54,862 nt of DNA from Caldithrix sp. (GCA_020722815.1 DYKB01000046.1:1-54862), one strand, 5' to 3'; shown: positions 18,268 to 27,787, numbered from the stretch's first letter. Notes: a model not told the origin generated them from the letters alone. A program made the numbers and translations.

Positions 18268-21141
18268 TTAAAAACCAATTGAAAAACCAACCTGAATCAT
18301 ACGGGGCTCAATATACCATTCGGTATGAACAGCATTATCATCCAGGAGACTAATTCGTTTTGGATCAGAACTCGCATTTCGAATGCTCAAAGTATAGTCG
18401 GCATCACCGGTATCATCATATACGCCTGTTTGCCCCCTTGCATCTAAAAGGTTATAGATATACCCAAAAAGCGTATAACGCAATGAGCCAATCCTGAATT
18501 GTTTATTCACTTTCAGATCAAAAGTTGTAATAGCCGGCTTCAGGGCGCTATTTTCACGAAGTCCACTGAAAGCACTGGAACCGGCAATTTCACCAACAGC
18601 GAAGGTGGGAGTATACGGAGTTCCAGTCCAGTAACGACCCAATAGACTAACACGAAAAGCTGAAGTTCCAAAACTAACATGACCATTTAACGTATGCCGC
18701 TGATCCCAACCCAGCGGAATAATTTGAATTCGCGGCGCGCGATCATTTAATCGGTCATTATACTCATCAGCAGGATTGGAAGCCGTTCCCTCCGCGATCA
18801 TATAGGTATAATCCAGCGAAGCCTCAAAATTATTGGAATACCGTTTATCCAATGAGAGGGTGACTCCCTTTACATTCGAATAATCCTTATTTACATACTC
18901 GGTGTATGCAACGCTTTTTAAGTAGGTTGGTGTTAAAGTACTGGAGCCGATCCAGTCACGAATATCCCGATAAAAGAGTGTTAAATCAATTGCAACTTCG
19001 CCGGTTAAAGCTTGTTGCAAACCTATTTCATACATGACAGTTTTTTGCGGCTTTAAATCCGGATTACTCAGCAGCGTTGAATTACCGGAAGTTTTCGTAA
19101 CGGTCAAATCACCATAAAGCCGTTCAAAGGCGGGCATTTGAAAGAAATGACCATAAGAAAAATGGATAACACCGCGATCCGTTATCGGATAGGCAATACC
19201 AAATCGCGGACTCACCTGATATTTGGCTTTAACTTTCTTCCACCAAAATTGCTCACGCTCGGCCAGGGTATATTCCACCAATTCTGAATCAGGGGCGGTG
19301 GGATTCTTATAACGATTTTCTCTTGAAAATGGATCATAAATATTCGGATCTTTTGGATCAGCGAACACGCGGGCATCCGAATTGAAATAATCAAACCTTA
19401 AACCCAGATTGATGATCATTTCTTTAAATTCCATCTTATCCTGCAAATAGGCGGAAAAATCAAACGGCTTATAGTTGTAAGTCGAACGTCTGGGAGAGCC
19501 TTTTTCAGGAATCGAGGGTTGAAATGGTCGGATTTCCTCATTGCCCGCATTTTTTGGAATAACACTATAGGAATCACGGGTCAATTCATAAGCGCGGGCT
19601 TCAAATCCACCTTTTAGTTGATGACGTTTGGTTACCTGACTGGTAATATCAAACTTGGCGACATAGTACTTCGTTTGTCGCTGAAAATGCTCCATTTGCA
19701 TGCCGCCATCCTGAAAACTCCAGGAGGCAGGGGCATAACTTCCCGAATCAGGATGAACATAAGTATCTTTGCTGGAGACATAGAGCGGAACTTTCATTGT
19801 GACGCCATTAACTACCCGAAAACTATCGTATTGAACGGCTTTTAGTGGATCCTCGTAGACATAATGCTTATATTCTGTTGAGAAAGCTGAAACCTTAAAT
19901 TCAAAGAAGGTTGTTGGACTGAGCGTGTGGGTCAGATTCAGAATTTGATTCGTGCTATTCTCAAACCGTCGATAATTGCCATCGGGATTATATTTATAAA
20001 AACGATCATACCAGCGGAATGAATTATCATTCCCCAGGAAATTATAGGTTAACTTCATGGAATTTGTTAAATTATAGGTCAATTTAAATTGGCCTGATAA
20101 TTTTCTTAAAGGCTCCATGGGAATGATTTTCGCATCCCCTTTTTCGCCCTGCGGCGTGAACCAACGTAAACCATAGCGATAGCCATCGGTCGAGAAAAAA
20201 CGAACAGTGGAAAAGAAAGAAAGCCGGTCGATCAATGGCACCGGGCCACTTAAGCTTCCCTGTAAGTTATAAATATTATTAAAATTATTCAGCGGATTAA
20301 TCTGCTCCAGTGAATCCGGATGGGGAGAACGAATCGACCGAATATCTGAGTTCTTTGGTTTATAAACACCAAATTCCCGATCCCCATCGGTTGGCAAATA
20401 ATCCCCGATATATGCAGAAACTTCTCCGGATAATTTTGAACCACCGTCCTTCGTCACAATATTGACAATACCAGACATGGCCTGACCATATTCTGCATTA
20501 AAAGTCCCACTGATAACCTGCAATTCCTGAACGGATGCATTCTCTATTTCGAGTCCCATATCACCCGAATAGACGTCAGTTGCGGCGACACCATCAACCC
20601 AATAGGCAACTTCACCGGATCGACCGCCACGAATATGAACACCACCCGTCGCATCACGAACCAGACCCGCCTGAAGCTCTAAAACATCGGACACTTCCTG
20701 AACCGGCATGGATTCAATCTGCTCAGCGCCAACTGCTGCCAGCGATGACGTCATATCTTTCTGAACAATTTCCCGCTGGGCGACAACAGTAACTTCTTCT
20801 CCCGCTAGGACGGTCGATGTAATTGGAATATCGGCCGTTGTGGTCAGGTCAATCGACACCCGGACATTATCACGCCGGGAAATTTGATAGCCAATCATCG
20901 AAGCCTGAACGGTGTAGACACCTGGTGGTACATGAAGGATAATATATTCCCCCTCTAAATCGGTGGCAGCTCCCATCCTGGTCCCCTCCAGAATCACATT
21001 CACACCGGGGAGCGCTTCACCAGTTTGCGAATCGGTCACTTTGCCAACTATTTTTCCTGTTGTACCGGCCATAAGGATCAGCGCACTCAGGACGATAAAT
21101 ATGATGCAAAGCCACCCATACTTGAACCAATTTAGCCTCAT
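18268..21141 (-). CDS. TonB-dependent outer-membrane receptor
   Basis: 957 residues with a hydrophobic export signal (1-26). A carboxypeptidase-regulatory-like domain comes first (about 29-110, GKVTDSQTGEALPGVNV and PPGVYTVQASMIGY), then the plug (about 130-240, with LELQAGLVRDATGGVHIRGG and AEYGQAMSGIVNIVTKDGG), then a beta-barrel that ends in Phe (GFSIGF), as expected for BAM-assembled barrels. The start has GGGAGA just upstream. Receptors of this design import large ligands using TonB energy. Given the amylase genes downstream and the LacI regulator directly upstream, the substrate is probably a malto-oligosaccharide or starch fragment. The ExbBD/TonB partners are not in the window. Confidence 0.93.
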   Translation of the reverse strand: MRLNWFKYGWLCIIFIVLSALILMAGTTGKIVGKVTDSQTGEALPGVNVILEGTRMGAATDLEGEYIILHVPPGVYTVQASMIGYQISRRDNVRVSIDLTTTADIPITSTVLAGEEVTVVAQREIVQKDMTSSLAAVGAEQIESMPVQEVSDVLELQAGLVRDATGGVHIRGGRSGEVAYWVDGVAATDVYSGDMGLEIENASVQELQVISGTFNAEYGQAMSGIVNIVTKDGGSKLSGEVSAYIGDYLPTDGDREFGVYKPKNSDIRSIRSPHPDSLEQINPLNNFNNIYNLQGSLSGPVPLIDRLSFFSTVRFFSTDGYRYGLRWFTPQGEKGDAKIIPMEPLRKLSGQFKLTYNLTNSMKLTYNFLGNDNSFRWYDRFYKYNPDGNYRRFENSTNQILNLTHTLSPTTFFEFKVSAFSTEYKHYVYEDPLKAVQYDSFRVVNGVTMKVPLYVSSKDTYVHPDSGSYAPASWSFQDGGMQMEHFQRQTKYYVAKFDITSQVTKRHQLKGGFEARAYELTRDSYSVIPKNAGNEEIRPFQPSIPEKGSPRRSTYNYKPFDFSAYLQDKMEFKEMIINLGLRFDYFNSDARVFADPKDPNIYDPFSRENRYKNPTAPDSELVEYTLAEREQFWWKKVKAKYQVSPRFGIAYPITDRGVIHFSYGHFFQMPAFERLYGDLTVTKTSGNSTLLSNPDLKPQKTVMYEIGLQQALTGEVAIDLTLFYRDIRDWIGSSTLTPTYLKSVAYTEYVNKDYSNVKGVTLSLDKRYSNNFEASLDYTYMIAEGTASNPADEYNDRLNDRAPRIQIIPLGWDQRHTLNGHVSFGTSAFRVSLLGRYWTGTPYTPTFAVGEIAGSSAFSGLRENSALKPAITTFDLKVNKQFRIGSLRYTLFGYIYNLLDARGQTGVYDDTGDADYTLSIRNASSDPKRISLLDDNAVHTEWYIEPRMIQVGFSIGF

Positions 21142-21196
21142 CTGTCTCCCTTTTCGAATAACATATTGTTTGAAATGAAGTTAATTGAACTATTTT

Positions 21197-22228
21197 TCAG
21201 GATATTTCCAGCTTTTGATGCATTCCACAACTTTCACGAATAATTAATTTGGGATCAATCTTGTTTAACAACGCCGGTAAATCTTTACAGTCAATCCGTT
21301 GAAGTAATCGTTGAACCCCCATCTGCCCCATCTCATAAATCGGTTGATGCATGGTCGTCAAACCGAAATATTCCGCCAATTCAATGTCATCAAAACTGAC
21401 AATGGCAATATCTTCCGGAACGCTCAATCCTTTCTTTCGCAGCGCTTGAATCGCCCCGATGGCTTGAATATCACTGGCAATAAAAAGGGCTTTGGGATAA
21501 TCTTGACCATTTTCCAACAACCTCAACATCCCGCGATAACCCGCCATCTTTGCAAATCCATCACTTTCGTCATTTTCATCACCATAAACCACGAAACGTT
21601 CATCAAAATCGAGATGAAATTCATCCAGCGCCTGACGAAAACCTTTTAAACGCAGACGTGCTGGTTGACTCACCAGTCGACCATTTATCATTCCAATTTT
21701 TTTATAACCATTTTTAATCAACTGACAGGTGGCGCGATACGCACCCAATTCATTTTCAATCGTAATTGAATCTATTAACGGGTGCGAACTATCGACCAGA
21801 ACAATTGGCAGGCCAATCGAAATGAATTTTTCGGCGTATTTATCATCAATCGGCAGGGAACATAAAATAACACCATCAACCCGTTTTTCTTCCAATGTCC
21901 GGAGGAGAAAACGATTCAGGCGTTCGGGTCTATCAATACTGTAGAGTACGAGATCATAATCATGACGTGTTAACTCACGCTGGATGCCTTTTAGCATCTC
22001 GACAAAGAAGTAGGTAAGGAAAAAGGGGACAATTACCGCGATTGAACCGGTTTTACGCCGCGCCAGCCCCCGCGCTAATGCATGGGGTTTATAATTCAGT
22101 TCCTCGGCAATTTTTAAAATGCGAGCTTTGGTCTCAGGTAATATTTGTGGACTGTTATTTAAGGCTCTGGAAACGGTTCCAATTCCAACTCGAGCTCTTT
22201 TTGCGACATCATATATCGTTACAGCCAT
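21197..22228 (-). CDS. LacI family transcriptional regulator
   Basis: 343 residues from the ATG at 22228, which has GGGGA at suitable spacing. A second ATG four codons upstream at 22240 is possible. The N-terminal LacI helix-turn-helix is clear (YDVAKRARVGIGTVSRALN, about residues 5-23), with hinge helix NYKPHALARGLARRK. A periplasmic-binding-protein-like sugar-sensing domain follows (GSIAVIVP ... VDGVILCSLP ... ALFIASDIQAIGAIQALRKKG ... IVSFDDIELAEYF). It is the first gene of the glucan locus, 55 nt from the TonB receptor gene, and most likely represses it until a maltose-type inducer binds. An inverted repeat just upstream (22248-22271) suggests autoregulation. Confidence 0.93.
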   Translation of the reverse strand: MAVTIYDVAKRARVGIGTVSRALNNSPQILPETKARILKIAEELNYKPHALARGLARRKTGSIAVIVPFFLTYFFVEMLKGIQRELTRHDYDLVLYSIDRPERLNRFLLRTLEEKRVDGVILCSLPIDDKYAEKFISIGLPIVLVDSSHPLIDSITIENELGAYRATCQLIKNGYKKIGMINGRLVSQPARLRLKGFRQALDEFHLDFDERFVVYGDENDESDGFAKMAGYRGMLRLLENGQDYPKALFIASDIQAIGAIQALRKKGLSVPEDIAIVSFDDIELAEYFGLTTMHQPIYEMGQMGVQRLLQRIDCKDLPALLNKIDPKLIIRESCGMHQKLEIS

Positions 22229-22247
22229 AAAAATCCCCATGATTCTA

Positions 22248-22271
22248 CTTCATGGAAACCCTTCCATGAAG
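22248..22271. promoter_or_regulatory. Operator-like inverted repeat before lacI-type gene
   Basis: CTTCATGGAA and its exact complement TTCCATGAAG are 4 nt apart, ending 8 nt before the upstream candidate start codon of the LacI regulator. A site in this position would let the regulator control its own operon. In RNA it would also form a 10-bp stem close to the ribosome site. It is longer than a typical 16-20-bp LacI operator and lacks the central CG step, so the assignment is tentative. Confidence 0.5.
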
Positions 22272-22276
22272 ATCGC

Positions 22277-22318
22277 AAAAAAAACCTTCGACTCAAATTG
22301 ATGACTTTGACGAAGGTT
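22277..22318 (-). terminator. Hairpin plus U-tract in the lacI leader (attenuator or terminator)
   Basis: Read on the minus strand, AACCTTCG pairs with CGAAGGTT, and an inner TCAAA/TTTGA pair extends the stem around an 8-nt loop. A run of T residues (22277-22284) follows directly. This is the shape of an intrinsic terminator. It lies about 10 nt downstream of the transcription start predicted from the consensus promoter at 22335-22363, so it would act as an attenuator, release a very short RNA, or terminate read-through from the broken genes upstream. Confidence 0.6.
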
Positions 22319-22334
22319 AACATTTTGTAACAAT

Positions 22335-22363
22335 ATTATACAAAAAAAAATTCAAATTGTCAA
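22335..22363 (-). promoter_or_regulatory. Perfect consensus sigma-70 promoter for the glucan locus
   Basis: On the minus strand TTGACA (22363-22358) and TATAAT (22340-22335) are separated by exactly 17 nt. Both hexamers match the consensus fully. Transcription would start near 22328 and run into the hairpin, the operator-like repeat and the lacI-type gene. Such a strong promoter needs tight repression, in keeping with a LacI regulator. It is the housekeeping type of most bacteria rather than the Bacteroidetes TTTG/TAnnTTTG type. Confidence 0.75.
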
Positions 22364-22477
22364 GAGGTTTTTTATTTTTTTTTAATCGTAAATCTGAATC
22401 CTCCGGGTTCGATTTTGAATTATTTCAAAAAAAACTGACCATCAGTGTAAAACGCATGATTTAATGCCTCCGGTAGA

Positions 22478-23330
22478 CTAATGATACTCACTCGGTGGCA
22501 GCTTAATCCCATCCGCGGGAATCGCTTTTAATTGTCGTCCTTCCAAAAAAATATTCATATCTGACGGATTGAGTTTGAGAAATAGCGTGCCTTTCGCGAG
22601 TTGAAAATTTATTCGAATCAGTTGTGGTGTACTCGATTTGATTTCAATTTCTTCTTCATAATTTCGAAAACCGGTTTTTATCATTCGTAATAAATGCTTT
22701 CCAAAGTGGATATCCCGAATTTCCAGTGGCGTTTCCCCTTTTTTAATCCCGTCAAGCTCAACGATTGCACCGGTTGGAATGGATTCAACCAAAATCGTTC
22801 CCCTTCGCGGTTCCAGCCGTAAATTGAGCAGTATGGATATCCCCGGCGTCAAATTAATTTCAGCAAAATACGCCTCAAATTGGTCATGAACCAATTTTAA
22901 ATGGTAGCGACCGGAATCCAAAGCAGTCACTTTGAGGGGTAACGGCTTTTAAAATGCGTCCGGTTGCCACCTCGATCATCCGGACGTTAATCGCGAATAA
23001 CTTTCCAACCTTTCCAACACTCCCGGCTATCATTCGGGAACCCCCCCAAATTTGTCCGGCGGCAATGACACATTCATCGGTATTACAGACACCTGTCTGC
23101 TGAAAACCCTGCTCGTCCAGCAGATTTTCCATTTGGTTCCGCTCCATGACTTCAAACTAGCCGGCATTTATCAGTTCGGTACGAAGCCGGTTTGAGAAAG
23201 CAATTTTGGTGGAACTGTCAAAATCAACGGTTTCCAGGTCTAAAACGGCAACAGGAATTCGCTTTTCAGCGGCAGCCAGAAGCGAACATGTAAATAAAAA
23301 GCAGAAAAAGATATATCGAATCTGAAACAT
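22478..23330 (-). pseudogene. Broken CsgG/LpoB-like secreted protein with PEGA domain (nonsense plus frameshift)
   Basis: The original start is the ATG at 23330 behind AGGGAG, encoding a signal peptide and then AAEKRIPVAVLDLETVDF. An in-frame TAG at 23157-23159 interrupts the frame after codon 57. The same frame continues as FEVMERNQMENLLDEQGF and GSVGKVGKLFAINVRMIEV, a pattern known from CsgG/LpoB-like periplasmic proteins. A frameshift near 22935-22945 then moves coding to another frame, which holds a PEGA domain (GTILVESIPTGAIVELDG) up to 22478. The C-terminus may be truncated as well. It lies 24 nt behind another broken gene. Either both are decaying or the local sequence contains errors. 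Confidence 0.75.
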
Positions 23331-23354
23331 TGGATTCCGCTCCCTTAAAAAAAA

Positions 23355-24462
23355 TCAACGTACCAGCGTTCGCTTGTAAGGTTGAATTCCATTTTGATGC
23401 TTTAAAATAACAAAATATAATCCACTGGCAGCATCCTGTCCGTTTTCATTCCTTCCATCCCATTGAACCTGGTATTTTCCGGTCGATTGTTCCTTATTAA
23501 CCACTGTTCGGATAAGCTCACCCTTCAGGTTGTATATTTTCAATATCACGTAACCAGACTTCTCCAGGTGATAGAAAAACTGCGTCGTCCTATTAAAAGG
23601 ATTGGGAAATGGCGGTTGAAATTGAAAATAATTTATTTCGTTCGAAAATTCGGGGACAACCGTTCCCGCTTGAATATTCACTTTAAAATGACCGGTATCA
23701 GACCAGAAGGCGGCCTTATCTTGCGCTTTGATGGGCAAACCAGTGGACGCCACGTGCCAGTTGATGATATGAAATGGTCGTATGAGTTCCTTCCAGATGA
23801 TCATCTGGTTGATGTCCGGGAGAATCGGTTAGATCATAACTATCGCCAAGAATTCCCTGAGCAGTCATTAGCGGTGACCAGGAGAGATTGAGACTGGTAG
23901 CCGGGTATATTTTTGCCGAATCCGGATGCGTTGATGAGGCGATAATCGGGGTGCAAAAAAGCGAAAATACCAGATGATAGTCGCCAGTTTCCAGTTTGAA
24001 ATTTTTATACATAGAAACAAATTCAAAGCTTAAAAAATCGATACTGGTCGCCACCTGTCCCATATCATCATCATCCGACCATTCATCATCTTCATAAGCA
24101 TCGAATTGAAGGATTGGTTCCGTTGTTCCGTTTTCCTGCCATTGAACCGACCAGAATGGCTCCTGAGTGTATTGCTGATCTGATGGCAGAATCAATTCAC
24201 CCTTGCTTCGTTTGATTTCTCCATTTTCCGGCAAACGAACACTTTGATTTAGCAATTTTCGCCAGAAATGAAATTCACCATTACCATCATCATCTCGATT
24301 ATTTTTAATTTTAATTTCATGAACCTGAAGGGTGATGGAGAGAGAAGTGACAGCGGTTTGCCTGGAATCGGCGTACAAATTAAAAATAGAAAATATACCT
24401 AATATAATAAAAATCAAAAACTTATGGAATTGAAAATTAACGTTTTTTCCCATGATCGCCAA
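23355..24462 (-). pseudogene. Frameshifted secreted protein with Fn3-like region and sorting domain
   Basis: The first part (from 24462) encodes a signal peptide (about 1-31), an Asp-rich region (DDEWSDDDDMG) and an Fn3-like stretch (LNLSWSPLMTAQGILGDSYD to LARGVHWFA). It ends in the wrong frame at 23716. The second part, in another frame to 23355, continues the Fn3 fold (KAQDKAAFWSDTGHFKVN) and adds a type IX sorting domain (PPFPNPFNRTT and GLYFVILKHQNG). The frame change must lie around 23730-23750. Without it the product would be about 370 residues. It resembles surface proteins used with type IX secretion; the specific function is not recognised. Confidence 0.75.
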
Positions 24463-24911
24463 CTCCCTGAAAATTGATTATGCAATTTTTTTATTAATAC
24501 GCAGGCCGGATTTAAAGGTTCATTATAAAATTAAAAATTACAAAAATGGTGCACAACAGGTATGAAAATGATTCAAAAAATGGTCACTCAATAAATTAAA
24601 TATTCATAATCTTTTTTTACCTAAAAAATTTGGCCATTTCACCAACTTTTAAACAAAAAATTGGTGAAATAACCAATATCTTTCATCATCCTATTCCTAT
24701 TAAATTTTCTGTATTCTTATCCTAACCATTTGATTATATTGATTTTATTTTATGAATCACTTTATAAAAACCATATTGGCATGAAATTGGATTTGCATTG
24801 GTTTTGGTATTAATTTTTTTTTAATTTTTTACCAGAAACATTTTAATTAAACCCGATTGATTAACAATCGGTCAGATATCAGTTATTCATCTTAAAATTT
24901 AGGAGAAGAGG
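24463..24911. other. AT-rich divergent intergenic region with two inverted repeats
   Basis: No open frame is convincing in these 449 bases between a minus-strand broken gene and the plus-strand OmpA-type gene. Two perfect inverted repeats stand out: ATTTCACCAA with its complement 15 nt later (24636-24670), and CCGATTG with its complement 5 nt later (24853-24871), the latter about 40 nt before the OmpA-type start. Both could be regulator sites or leader stems. No promoter was assigned with confidence because the stretch is uniformly AT-rich. Confidence 0.5.
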
Positions 24912-26513
24912 ATGAAAAAATTAATTTTAACCACCATGATTCTTTTAATTGCTGGATTTTTAAGCACTTCACTATTTGCACAGTATCATGCAGAGGGTAT
25001 CAAAGGGGGATTTAGTGTGGGAATGACTACCGGCATGACTGATGTGGAAAAGGATCAGGACAACCAATTAGGCCCTCAAGGCCGTGTTTTTATCCGTTAC
25101 CCCTTTTTTGGCAGTGGTTTTCTGCAGGGGGAGTTTGGAATTACTGCGGGCATGCTCAAAGGAGAAGACTATAAAACTGGTTTCCTACCCGTTGATTATC
25201 GATTCGTCATCAGTCCCCTGAGATTTGAAAGCTGGAACCCCTATTTGTATGCTGGCGCTGGCTTATTGATCTATGAAAATCAGCGCGTTCCATCTACCAC
25301 AGTGGGTATGGAAAATAATGAAGACTTCACAGGTGTCATACCCGTTGGACTGGGATTACAGTTTAAAGTTGGTGAAAGCACCGCGTTGGAATTTACGGCA
25401 GGATATAATTATACTTTAAAGGACGAAATCGAAGCCACCGTACTGGAAAGCGATAAGGATGCCTATCTGAACATCGCTGTTGGTCTTACAACACAAGGTG
25501 AAAATCCCAATGCGGATCCAGATCAGGACGGTCTGATTAATAAGGTTGAAGGTCAGTTAAAAACCAACAAGAAAGTTGCCGACACGGATGGTGATGGCCT
25601 TTCGGATGGTGAGGAATTTAATAAATACAAAACCGATCCCCTTGTTGCTGACACAGATCAGGATGGACTGACTGATAAAGAAGAAGTCAAGACCCATAAT
25701 TCTAATCCACTTAAGGCAGACAGTGATGGTGATGGTCTTTCGGACAAAGATGAAGTCACCCAACACAAGACAGATCCGAGCAAAGCCGACAGTGACAATG
25801 ATGGTTTGACCGATGTGGAAGAACTGAACACTTATAAAACCAAACCGACGGTCGCTGATACCGATAACGATGGGCTGAAAGATGGTGACGAACTGAAAAA
25901 TCACAAGACCGACCCCCTGAAAACTGATAGTGACAGCGATGGATTGAATGATGGTGACGAAGTTCTGAAGTATAAATCAAATCCATTAGTCGCCGATTCC
26001 GATGGAGATGGTCTGGCAGATGGTGCTGAGGTCATGACCCATAAAACCAGTCCGGTGAAAAAGGATACCGATGGTGGTACGGTTGATGATGGTGTTGAAG
26101 TCAAACGTGGCACAAATCCACTGGTGGCAAGTGATGATGTCGCAAAAGAAGAACAGATTAAAGGCGCGGTGGGCACTGAAATCGTTCTGGAGGGTATCGT
26201 CTTTAATTCTGGAAGTTCAAAATTGCGACCAGAATCAATGGAAACGCTGGATAAGGTTGTCAAAACCATGCTTGAGAATCCAGAAATCGCCGTTGAAATT
26301 GCCGGCCATACCGACAATACCGGAAGAAGAGCTTCAAATGTGAAACTTTCACTGGCGCGTGCCGAATCAGTGGCAAAATATATGGTTTCGAAAGGTATTG
26401 CCAAATCGCGAATGGTCACCAAAGGCTATGGTCCGGATAAACCAGCCGTCTCGAATGACACGCCTGAAGGCCGTCAACAAAATCGTAGAATTGCCTTTAC
26501 GCGAATTAAATAA
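24912..26513 (+). CDS. OmpA-family outer-membrane protein with thrombospondin type 3 repeats
   Basis: 533 residues with signal peptide 1-23 and an AGGAGAAGAGG ribosome site. Residues about 25-195 form a small beta-barrel (YHAEGIKGGFSVGMTTG ... YLNIAVGL). Residues about 203-415 hold nine calcium-binding thrombospondin type 3 repeats with DxDxDGL every 22 or so residues, the last one degenerate. The C-terminal OmpA/MotB peptidoglycan-binding domain (about 425-533) has the usual NxxLSxxRAxxVxxYL-type core (NVKLSLARAESVAKYM) and ends QQNRRIAFTRIK. The protein links outer membrane and peptidoglycan. It is the only plus-strand gene in this part, followed by its own terminator. Confidence 0.93.
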   Translation: MKKLILTTMILLIAGFLSTSLFAQYHAEGIKGGFSVGMTTGMTDVEKDQDNQLGPQGRVFIRYPFFGSGFLQGEFGITAGMLKGEDYKTGFLPVDYRFVISPLRFESWNPYLYAGAGLLIYENQRVPSTTVGMENNEDFTGVIPVGLGLQFKVGESTALEFTAGYNYTLKDEIEATVLESDKDAYLNIAVGLTTQGENPNADPDQDGLINKVEGQLKTNKKVADTDGDGLSDGEEFNKYKTDPLVADTDQDGLTDKEEVKTHNSNPLKADSDGDGLSDKDEVTQHKTDPSKADSDNDGLTDVEELNTYKTKPTVADTDNDGLKDGDELKNHKTDPLKTDSDSDGLNDGDEVLKYKSNPLVADSDGDGLADGAEVMTHKTSPVKKDTDGGTVDDGVEVKRGTNPLVASDDVAKEEQIKGAVGTEIVLEGIVFNSGSSKLRPESMETLDKVVKTMLENPEIAVEIAGHTDNTGRRASNVKLSLARAESVAKYMVSKGIAKSRMVTKGYGPDKPAVSNDTPEGRQQNRRIAFTRIK

Positions 26514-26544
26514 TATTTAACCCGGAAATTTCTAAATGGATTTT

Positions 26545-26574
26545 GGGGTATCCCGTATTGGGTACCCCTTTTTT
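26545..26574 (+). terminator. Intrinsic terminator of the OmpA-type gene
   Basis: GGGGTA pairs with TACCCC and CCC with GGG around a short GTATT loop, followed by TTTTTT. It starts 31 nt beyond the stop codon, a classical rho-independent terminator. Confidence 0.85.
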
Positions 26575-26656
26575 ATTATCAGGAAAAAGGAAATACTGCC
26601 GAGAGCGTACAAAAACTCAATGGGAACGAAAAAAGCCAAACGCCAAAGGCCAGCAG

Positions 26657-27787
26657 CTAATCGCCAGCAGCCGCCTTCTTATCAATCTCTTCCAGCTTAA
26701 AACGAACCGAAACAATATACGGCGCTTCGCCTTCTGTCCAATGGCCATAGGTGGTGGTGACAAAGGTGCCGTCGGCGAGGATTTCGAGACCGGGATAGGC
26801 GCAATCGGCGCCTTTTTTGTTATCCATGAGCCGGATGCGATATTGACCTTCACGGCCATTGACGATGTCGTTGTATGTACCAACCCAGCCGACCCAATCG
26901 CCTCGGGTGGGACTGATGTGCGTTAGATCGCGAAAGGTGATGAAGAGTCTGCCGTCCGGGGCATATTTGCCGGTGTGTCGATCACCGGTGAGCGCGCCGG
27001 GGAGTTCTCTGGATTGAGTCCAGGTCTCGCCTTCGTCATCGGAAAAAATGACAAATGAATTCATCTTGCGGCTGTTTTCGCGAAGCAGAACAGCAATTTG
27101 CTTTCCATCGGGGGAGCGAATCAGGCCGGGTTCACACAAGTGCGCTTCAGGATGTTCGGCGATACTCACGGGCTGGCTCCAGGTTAATCCGCCATCGGTA
27201 GAGATAATTTTGTAGACAATAAATTTCGAGACCGTGCCCAAGTTGCGAAGAAAGCGGCCATCATCGTGAAAGAGCGCCATATAATTGCCATTTTTCAACC
27301 TTTCCACCGAAGCCATGGCAACAATGCCGCCGAAATCGCCAATGGGCTGCAAGGGTGTCCAGTTCATGCCATCATCCTCAGAAATAGCCATGCGGATTGG
27401 GTAGAGACCGGAAAACATTATCAAGCGTTTGACTCCCTTCGCATCCACCACGCGATGAATCGTGGGCACTTCCTGCGAGGTGGCCCAGTTTTCGGGGACA
27501 GGCAACCGATCACTCCAGGTCTTTCCGCCATCGGTGCTTTTCTTCATTACAATTGCCCCTTTGCCATGGCCCTTGGGATAGACGGTGAGAATGGTCTTTT
27601 GATCTTCCAGCAACACCGTTGTCGGATGCCCGAGATATTGCCCCGGCTCCTTATCGACGATGACCTGACGGGTTGTATCATGCGCCAGGTCAATGAGGGG
27701 GATGGAGTAGCCTCTTTCTGTTGATTGAGCGTGGAGGGAGAGGATGAGTAAAAGATTGAGGAAGATGATTGATGAGATTTGTTTCAT
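26657..27787 (-). CDS. Secreted sialidase/BNR-repeat glycosidase-like protein
   Basis: 376 residues with signal peptide (about 1-20) and a GAGGAC ribosome site. Four Asp-box motifs of the S-x-D-x-G-x-T-W type are visible (STDGGKTWS, SEDDGMNWT, STDGGLTWS, SDDEGETWT), which mark a six-bladed sialidase-type propeller. Family features such as HPTTVLLEDQ at the start and CEPGLIRSPDGKQIAVLLREN with catalytic-type acidic and arginine residues are present. It may remove sialic acid or a related sugar from glycans, but many BNR-repeat proteins of this size act on other sugars or only bind them. It stands alone, converging on the OmpA-type gene. Confidence 0.85.
   Translation of the reverse strand: MKQISSIIFLNLLLILSLHAQSTERGYSIPLIDLAHDTTRQVIVDKEPGQYLGHPTTVLLEDQKTILTVYPKGHGKGAIVMKKSTDGGKTWSDRLPVPENWATSQEVPTIHRVVDAKGVKRLIMFSGLYPIRMAISEDDGMNWTPLQPIGDFGGIVAMASVERLKNGNYMALFHDDGRFLRNLGTVSKFIVYKIISTDGGLTWSQPVSIAEHPEAHLCEPGLIRSPDGKQIAVLLRENSRKMNSFVIFSDDEGETWTQSRELPGALTGDRHTGKYAPDGRLFITFRDLTHISPTRGDWVGWVGTYNDIVNGREGQYRIRLMDNKKGADCAYPGLEILADGTFVTTTYGHWTEGEAPYIVSVRFKLEEIDKKAAAGD

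Noticed and set aside
25500..26130. Periodic repeats as a CRISPR array.
   Set aside because: The period is about 66 nt of coding sequence for calcium-binding repeats; repeats are not identical and no cas gene is present.
25557..26422. Several minus-strand open frames inside the OmpA-type gene.
   Set aside because: They arise from the periodic Asp-rich thrombospondin repeats read in reverse.
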